Positions 56,566 to 64,000 of a stretch of 64,000 bases of DNA are shown piece after piece. How positions within the stretch are numbered: the stretch's first letter is position 1; each line of letters opens with the position of its first letter. A program made the translations under genes and the position numbers. The notes below the pieces were generated by a model. The model searched no databases. It saw nothing but the letters and a program-made list of their open reading frames with translations, and had not been told where the DNA came from. Source of the stretch: Volutella citrinella (lineage: Eukaryota > Ascomycota > Sordariomycetes > Hypocreales > Nectriaceae); NCBI GenBank assembly GCA_034401135.1, contig JAWZSP010000008.1, forward strand, positions 2,480,001-2,544,000, written 5' to 3'.

Positions 56566-57731
56566 AGTTCCAATACCATCACTCTCCCATCGATGGCCCG
56601 TCCTGCTTACAGCATTTGCCACCGCGAGATGACCGCTAAGAGGCAGCACGACAAGTCCTGAGCACGGAGCCCTGTATTCACATCCGCAGCAAGCGCCTCC
56701 ACCAAAGAGCTGAGACAACTAGCTATCACACGCGCTTGACCGTAGCTCTTGGCCATTGGCAGGGCTTCTCTACACGCCCGGCTGCAAGAGCCGCGGGGAT
56801 GGGTCCATGAGCGCCGCCGCCTCATCCGATTTCCGCCCGGAAATAGGGAAATGTCAGCCGATTCGGGACAGCAAAGCTTGAGGTTTAGCATCTGATGGAA
56901 GCAAGCACTTGGGCGGGAGACTGGGGGAAATGCACACGGACGCGGACACGGACGCACAACGCGCACCACCAGGTTGGCAAACTTGCATAGTGTCGTGGGA
57001 TTCGTGCCGCAACACAAGTCACACCCGCCACCGCCGACTTTGAAGGAGCTGGATTGGCTGTGTGTGGTCTCCAATCCCCACCTGCATCTGCAGTTGGGAT
57101 AGAGTCGGCGCTTAGAATCAACCTGAATGCTCCAACCAGCGTTCGAGGATGCCCCAATGCCGCTACCGGGCCCACCAGAACCCTGGCCTCATCACCATCT
57201 GCCCCACGCCATTGGGCTGGCCTCTGGAGCGGCGGCAGGGATCCTTCCCGTCGCCATGCACCACGCCGACGTCTAACTGGGCCGCTCTGCGCCCACCTCC
57301 GAATCACACTGGCGATTCACACCTGCGCAAGTTGCATCGTTCAAGGCCGGGCGGCTGGACCGCACCAAGACCGTCCAATCCCTTAAGAAGCCATGGCCGC
57401 GCGCCCATGCGGCCGCCTCGCGTCCAGTTCTCCTCCTTTCCCCAGCAGAATTCCGACCAACTCTTCTTGAGGCTCCATCTCTTCATTCTGTCCCGTGATA
57501 TGGTGAATGCAACAGGCTGAGCCATTGCACCGCTCACCATCGCCGCAAACCCCGCCACCAGCTTTGTTCCGTTGCCCTGAGCCCACCGCTCAAGAGTCTC
57601 CCCGCACCCCGGACGGAGCTCTCTGACAGTGAACGATTCTCTAAGTCATCATTTGACTGCTGGGAGCACTTTCCAAATCTTTGAAGGCCCTCGTATTTTA
57701 CCCGCATCGCATCCGACCCACAACCGGCAAA

Positions 57732-58570
57732 ATGCTCCGCTCAACGCTACTCACGTTGGTCCTGGCCACCATCGCATCAGCACACATCGTCATTACCTAT
57801 CCTGGATGGCGAGGAAACAACCTGATTACCAATGACACCTTCCCCTATGGCATGCAATGGATGTATCCATGTATGTGAAGCTCAAGTCCCTAACCTCCAA
57901 TCAACGTGTCATCCGCGGGCTGATTGCTGACTCCAACCTGCTAGGCGGTGGTATGGGAGTGACCACGAACCGAACATATTGGCCCACCACGGGAGGCGCC
58001 GTCGCCTTCCAGCCTGGTTGGTTCCGTGGCCACGAAACTGCTTTCGCCTACATCAACCTGGGCCTTGGCGAAGATGGCCCAGGTGGCGGCCCTCAGAACA
58101 TGTCCTTCAACATGGTCCCTGGCTTCCAGATCCTTGGCCCTACCAACAACCCGTTCCCGGGAACCATTTGCCTTCCTCAGGTGCCCCTGCCTAAGAACGT
58201 TACGGTCAAATCTGGCGACAAGGCCACCATCCAAATTGTCGAGCTCGCCCAGCACGGAGCTGCCCTGTTCTCGGTATGAGAGATGTATTACCTGTGATGT
58301 TCATATGACTAACCGGTGACACAGTGTGTCGACATTGAATTCCGAGACCCCGGAGACGAGAAGCTCATCAGAGTTGGAGAGGACAACTGTTTCAACTCGA
58401 CCGATATTGGATTCGCCCAAATCTTTACCGTTACAACTAAAAAGTCTGGATCCGACCAGGTCGTCGTCAACTCCGCCTCCACCAACGGGGCCATGTCCTC
58501 TCACGAGATATCCATGCTCGGTTGGCTCCCGATCGCGGCGGCGGGTCTCTGGGTTCTTTTCGGTCTCTGA
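57732..58570 (+). CDS. BIM1-like (X325) copper-binding, GPI-anchored surface protein
   Basis: Exons 57732-57870, 57945-58273 and 58325-58570 join across introns of 74 and 51 nt to give 237 residues. Residues 1-17 are a signal peptide (LLTLVLATIASA), so cleavage exposes H18 as the first mature residue (HIVITYPGWRGNN), the N-terminal His of a copper brace. Conserved Cys positions (C47 region, C-x-LPQVP, C-VDIEF, DNC-FN), a Gly/Pro-rich core and a C-terminal hydrophobic tail after SSTNGAMSS indicate a GPI anchor. The family is related to lytic polysaccharide monooxygenases but, as known from Bim1 of Cryptococcus and X325 proteins, functions in copper handling rather than polysaccharide cleavage. 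It should sit at the plasma membrane or wall. Confidence 0.9.
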
Positions 58571-59094
58571 GCACCTGACGATACAAAAGCCAATGCATGC
58601 ATGACTCTCCCTCTTTGTCAACTCAATCGATATTTAAAATATGTATATTCAGCATCAATGGCGTTCTTTTGGAGTTTCCCTTGGCATAGGGACCAGGATA
58701 TAACACCGGGGTTTTTTTTTTTCCTCTTCGCTAAATTCGATACCGTCGTCACGGGGCTTAAACGCGCCCTTTTCTTCAACATGAGTGGAAGACTGACCTT
58801 GAAGGAGTCTGGTTACATTGATGGGCTGCAAGGAGAACAGGTTTTTTCTGATGATGGATGGCACTCGACAGCGGAAACAGCGCTGCGAATGCGGACAACA
58901 TTGCGGGAGACGACGGCGAGGGAGTTTATTATGAGGAGGGAGAGAAAGAAGACGAAGAACCTTCGACGTGGCACCCAAGAGCACCAATTGGTGGAACCGC
59001 ATGTGCTCCCCATGAAGCATACGCGGCTGGAAAGGTGAAGCGAGCCTTGGAGTGAAGGGGAAGGACAGGTGAAGATAATAGTAGCAAGGCTCAA
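58571..59094. other. Intergenic region
   Basis: 3' sequence of the BIM1-like gene followed by purine-rich sequence. Short frames on both strands here show no motif. Confidence 0.4.
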
Positions 59095-60030
59095 CTAGCT
59101 CCAGTGCAGTTCTGGCCGCCTGAGGAACCCCTCGGACGGCGACATCACAATCCAATCATGTGGTTCAACAACATGGTGGCTTACAATAGCCACCCTATTG
59201 GTGTGAACCGCCTTGAGCAAATCCGGCAGGTGTTGACAATGGCCTCGAACGCCCACAATATCCGTAACAGTGGGAGCTTGATGCCGGTACTTCTCATTGA
59301 GGGCGCCGAACAACTGTCTCTCGCGGAGCCGCATGGCATCCAAGCTTGGTGCCCTCAATCACAGCTGCCGAGGCTCAAGCTAGTTGAGTGCCGAAGTGTC
59401 CTGCAGGGGTCAAGCCCTGCGTACCTATGTATCATGTCACCTGGGGCGTACACGTCCACTGGGTCGTCTCGTGGCCCAAGGATGTCTGACGAGAAAATGG
59501 TCTGAAAGGCACAACGCAAGTCAGTGTGCGAAGTCAACGGCTTCTTCAGTGTCAAACGCAGGAAACTGCGACTGGCTGTAACAGCCAACATGGTTTGGGC
59601 CAAGGGAATCAGGGCATTATGTCACTGTTGACTCCATCCCTGAGCTTCCCATGGCTCTACGCCGTTGCTGTCTTCCTCAGTCCGCCAACCTCGAGAACAA
59701 GCCGAGCGAAGAGACACCTTACTCTTGCTTCGCTAACTTCGCTGACATCGCTCACACGGTACCCATGCAGAAAGCTACCAAAGGCCCTGCCGACCATTTT
59801 GGATAAGACTTTCCCTCTACGTTGGTGGCTTGTTTCTTTGGGAAGCGTATTCCAGTGCGGTTCCTTGAGGGCCTTCCAATACATTGTCCCAGCGGCCAGC
59901 AACAAAGAAAGGGAGGAGGAACAGGCACCAACCATTCCGGAACGAATACTCGGTCCATACGTAGTCCAAGCGTCGGATATTTGGCTGGCCAGCGTGCAGG
60001 CGACGGACTCGTGTAGTCATTCCGGCGCTT
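59095..60030 (-). pseudogene. Possible unrecognised or broken multi-exon gene
   Basis: Several minus-strand segments read like protein in different frames: MTTRVRRLHAGQPNIRRLDY (near 60017), then LRCAFQTIFSSDILGPRDDP (near 59530), then RQLFGALNEKYRHQAPTVTD (near 59320) and VAIVSHHVVEPHDWIVMSPS to a stop at 59095. The last two can be joined by a 71-nt GT-AG intron (59354-59424) in phase. I could not connect the upstream pieces. It may be a gene with more introns than I resolved or a decayed one. No family is recognised. Confidence 0.3.
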
Positions 60031-60804
60031 TCGACGGCGACAACCCTGAAGCTCTATCAAAAAGCTCGAAATTGCCATTGTTGCCTGCGTCAAAGCGCCT
60101 CGTCCTCGCTCAGGCTTGGAGTTGATTCAGAATCCCCCGCTCTGTCGCTCCACAAGTCCGTCCAGTGTGTCAATGTGCATCACCACGCAGCGCATCACGC
60201 TTGAACTGACGACAAAGACGCGCCCCATCATTGTACAGATGGCCACTTCTACCGATTCGCCAAGAGAGCTGGCATACATTGGCCACGGCTATTTTTGGTC
60301 AGCTACTATACACCAACACGAAACAGCTACTGTCAACACCATTCCCCGCCATTATTCGTTGCGCTCGGGCTCTGACAAGCTAAGCTCCTCCCTTTCCTTT
60401 CACGCCCCTTGGAACGTCATGGCTAGCCCTCTGCCAAGCTTGACATTCTTGTGCGCTTTCTTAGGATATCTATAATAAAAAGATACAATACGACGAGCCC
60501 TGCTGGCACTATACGCTTGGACTGCCTTCCTTCGGCGTCTTGCTCATGGGTAAATGCTACCTCCACGGCCCTCAACACCATCACGCCAGGCTATCATGGC
60601 ATCAATACGTCGAAATAATGATGTCCAAGCCATTCCAAATCCCAAATATGCCACATTCTGTACAGTCACCTCGCCCTTGTTGGGCACGGCCACGCAGAAC
60701 CAGACCCTTTGCCTATCCGACAGCTGACGAGCATCCAGGACTTCCCTCGCAGAATAGGCCGCTCGTATTTACACCGGGGCATTTTCGACTACAACCTATA
60801 CACC

Positions 60805-61317
60805 ATGCCTCTCCTTGTCGAACTGCCCCTAGACAGTCTCCCTGTCCTCCGTCGGCTCACAATGGTATTTCGGAGGCCATCTCCGTCCCTTGAGCGGAGG
60901 TCCTTTAGCAGCGCCGTGTCTACCGCTCGCCGGGCGTCATTCCAGTTTCGCTACATCTCAAGCACCAAGTCTGTGGAATGGTGCCGGTGTAGCACCGCAG
61001 ACATCAAGTGCGCAGTGCGAACCTGCAGTATGGGGCCGTCTTTGCCGAGCGACGAGGGCGCGCCAGGTCGCTGCGAAGAGTACTTTGCGATCCATCTTCT
61101 TGCTGCCGTCGATATCTGCTCAGTTCGTCCGCCCGCCGAGGCATCGGACCGGTGGGCACTCCTTTCCGACACAAGGACCCCAAGCTACGACTCCATTCAC
61201 GTTCGCAATTCCGCGGCGTCGAGTGCCTGGAAGCTAGTTGCAGTGCATGATGCCATGCGCTGCAAATCAGCCAGTGACCTCAAAGTGACTGTTCGAAATA
61301 TGAGCCAGTGGCTTTGA
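60805..61317 (+). CDS. Possible 170-residue hypothetical protein
   Basis: An open frame starts at an ATG in a good context (CACCATGCC). It begins MPLLVELPLDSLPVLRRLTM and runs to a stop at 61317 with ordinary composition, including a Cys-containing middle (VEWCRCSTADIKCAVRTC). No signal peptide, membrane span or family motif is visible. The frame is also open upstream of the ATG. Overlapping frames are nearly as long, so support is weak. Confidence 0.3.
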   Translation: MPLLVELPLDSLPVLRRLTMVFRRPSPSLERRSFSSAVSTARRASFQFRYISSTKSVEWCRCSTADIKCAVRTCSMGPSLPSDEGAPGRCEEYFAIHLLAAVDICSVRPPAEASDRWALLSDTRTPSYDSIHVRNSAASSAWKLVAVHDAMRCKSASDLKVTVRNMSQWL

Positions 61318-64000
61318 TCACTGCAGCTGCGTCACATTATGCGCCTGATTGATGCCCAACGGGATTTATCGAACATTGTCAATGCTAGAACTGGTTCTCT
61401 CGGATCTCTCATCGCTTACTCAGTAGTGTAGGATTGCTGTTGGAAATTATGGTTACATGCAATGCGTACTGAATCCTTTGGTTCCTTGATTCCCAAGAAT
61501 AGATAGCAAACTGATCGGGATTCCTGCTCTCGCGTCAGCCCGTTTCATCCTCAACTCAGCCTCCCATGTGATAATATATTGTTATCATAGCCATCCAATG
61601 ACTGGGCAATTGAAGCGCATGTCGCTAGTTGACTTTGACTTTGCGTCCGACCGAGTTACAGAATCCTTCCTCGGTCGTGGCATTGCCTCAGTCACAATGA
61701 CAAGTCACCACCCGGTGAGAGCCCATCACGACAACACAACAGTCTAGACTCGCTCGCCCACCACAAGTGTGCATATGCAAGGAAGGCTACGTGTCAACAC
61801 ATCCTAATTCTCGCTCCTCATTTGTGTATTTGACATATCCCAAGTCGAATGGCACGCGAACTTGTTTCCGCCCTAAAAGCCGTTGACATGGCGTTCCCGT
61901 AGAATAAAGATCTTGACAAGATGCAGGGTGCTGGGGTTGCATTCATGCGTACTACATGACTCTGCGCTGTTGGATGGCACTAATGCAGACGGTAGGAAGC
62001 ACCTCCTTCTACTTCCTGTTACCTATTCACCCTGTGATGCAGGCAGGCACGCTTCCTGCAGGGGTTTACAGTACGAGGTGCTGCAACGCTCTATCCGGCC
62101 GGGGCTACCTTCAGATCACAGGGATCTAGGAGGATAGCGGAGTTTTCGTCGGACCCGATAGAGGAGGAGGGCCTCCACCGAACGAATGCACCCCACAGTC
62201 CGCAAGGGCGCTAACCGAACGCCTGTCCACAACCGGAGTGGCAAGGCAAGTGGCTGCCATATCCAGTGACTTGGAGGATCAGAATGGACGGGATCTTTTG
62301 TCTTCTGTACCTGTCAGTACTGTCCTCTGGGTGCTTGCAATGGGCTTTGGCGGGTCACACGTGGCGACACTGGAGTGCTGAGTCCTTGGGCGAGCAAATT
62401 CGTGATCTTTCTCAGTGGAGAAGCATGCAACGATTCCCTGTCGAGAACATCTCAGCTCAATGACCACTATGGCGACAAGTTTCCCCATTTTGGCTTCGTG
62501 CGAGAAATGATACAGTACGGCTAGGAAATCACTAGGACTTACCCCATTGTTGGTCGGCCCTCGGGTGCAAACCTGGCAGGAAAAGGAAACAGAATGTGGC
62601 GATCCTAGCACCAGCGGGGTGTGGTGGATGGGCAAGATGGGATTGCCGTGGCTTCCAGGCCCGCTGATCCCGGACGACGCAGCATCGGCATGTCCTCCAC
62701 CTGCCAGCCAAGCCAACCAACGCAATCCAACCTTAGCCAACCGATGTGTGGTGGGATGAATTGTCCTGTCAAAATCTCTGAACGCCCGCTCGGTCGGCCG
62801 GGAACCTTGGCCGGGGGTCACCCTCCTCTGCAGGCAAATGGGTCACTCCCGGGGCTGCACCTATTTCTGTCCGATCTGGTAGGCATACCCGTTCTTGGTC
62901 TGCAGCAGTTATCAGCGGCAGCCTTCCAATTCGCATTCAGCTTGATGGTCGTGCATCCCCCTGGAGCGAAGCATCAAAATATTGTGAGCGTTCACATTCA
63001 AATGGGCGCGTCGAGAATTATCCCCTTCCAGGGAACCATCGCCTGCTCTAGCCCAGGTATCGCCGTCTAGACCACAGGTTAGCAGCCCTTGGATGGACAA
63101 TTCCACCTGGGTGCCACAAGAGCGGGCAGTGCGGCGAGCGGCGGCCAACCCGGGCGACACCCTCGCGGCCAAGACTGCGGCGTCCCGTGGAGCTCCCTAA
63201 TGAGAAATCTAGACTCAGAGTAGAGCTTCGCGTGCCTTGTTGATCATTCCCCATGGCGGCATTGCCTCCAACGCCTCGCGCTTCTCGCTTCTTCCACTGT
63301 TGTTACTGGCTTTCCGCGTGGGTCGCCGCAGTGACTCCCACCTGGCCGGTACCGTACTACGTACTGCCGTCAGCCTGTGACCCTGGCGGCCTGTCACTTA
63401 CCACGATCTTTCCCCTACGGCATGTGGGTACGGGCTAATGCTCTGTCTGTCTGTCAGCGGGAACGGAAGCGGCTGCGATGCCACCCACCGCGCAGTTGCA
63501 GGGAATTCCTTGCGAGTAGTCCGTGGATGGGAGGCAACAAGCTGGGGTATTGTGATTTATTGGTCCCCTCAGGTCAAAAGCTAATTTCTTTTGACATCAT
63601 GCTCGACGCCATCGTCTGCCGCTCGTTCGATGAATGATGGAAAGATTATCTCGCACGTCCCCCAGATAACATGGGGCAAGACGCACTATCGTACATAATG
63701 CCTCTCATCTCATCGAGCTACCGCGTGGTAGAAGGCCTAGCGCGCTGGTCATCGACGCACGCACGGTTCTAGAAACCCGCTGTTTGATCGGAAATGGCCG
63801 GTGGGGTGTTTGCTGTACAAGGAACATTGTTGTTGGGACTCTGCGCCAAGGGTGAATCTATTCATACACCCTGCCCACGTTGTAGCCGAACACAGGTATC
63901 TAGATATGGATCAAACACCCAATCTGAAGGAAGCATAACCAGTGCGGCTGAGGATTGCAAGATCATGCAGAGGGTCGAGGAACCGAGCTGGATCTGGCCC
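61318..64000. other. Terminal gene-poor region
   Basis: No supported gene. Frames near 62279-63172 on both strands overlap, lack ATG starts or have no motif. No repeat array, tRNA or transposon feature is seen before the window ends. Confidence 0.4.

Larger units (their letters stand above)
55720..57731. other. Intergenic region
   Basis: About 2 kb without a supported gene. It holds the promoter of the SRR1-like gene and, towards 57.7 kb, that of the BIM1-like gene. Two small repeats are listed separately. Confidence 0.4.

Overview
This window looks like chromosomal DNA of a filamentous ascomycete, most likely a sordariomycete and possibly Hypocreales; I cannot name the species. The evidence is short (about 50-95 nt) GT-AG introns with CTAAC/CTGAC-type branch sites, intron-bearing genes on both strands, and typical Pezizomycotina families: Spt8, a ZNFX1-type helicase, Zn2Cys6 and C2H2 regulators, an F-box protein, a GH17 glucanase with a long cytosolic tail, and a BIM1-like copper protein. 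There are no rRNAs, no intact transposon and no convincing tRNA. Gene models were built by hand and accepted where exon lengths and phases sum to an open frame.

Layout. 0.3-2.4 kb: a C2H2 zinc-finger protein. 4.0-4.5 kb: a small three-exon membrane protein on the minus strand. 5.2-15.9 kb: seven genes, all on the plus strand, encoding low-complexity, Arg/Ser/His/Glu- or Tyr/Gly/Pro-rich proteins of no recognised family; five have a clear TATA box. Two share a DPLYAxxPR motif. This head-to-tail cluster of disordered-protein genes is the best candidate for an undescribed system here. 16.3-23.4 kb: SPT8 (SAGA) and a superfamily-1 helicase with an NFX1 zinc finger, both minus. 26.4-29.1 kb: a Zn2Cys6 regulator whose binuclear cluster can only be built by splicing in a 4-nt microexon. 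29.1-38.8 kb: gene-poor, with one small possible gene, some simple repeats and a hairpin carrying a tRNA-type B-box.

38.8-45.2 kb: an F-box protein with a CxxC first exon, a 63-residue charged protein and an NmrA-like protein. 50.3-52.6 kb: the GH17 membrane glucanase, preceded by about 5 kb without a supported gene. 53.3-55.7 kb: a coiled-coil protein and an SRR1-domain protein, both minus. 57.7-58.6 kb: the GPI-anchored BIM1-like protein. 58.6-64 kb: only weak, possibly decayed coding signal.

Functionally the region mixes housekeeping chromatin and transcription genes (Spt8, ZNFX1-like helicase), regulators, and cell-surface proteins (glucanase, BIM1-like) with a block of apparently lineage-specific disordered proteins. 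Nothing suggests a secondary-metabolite cluster.
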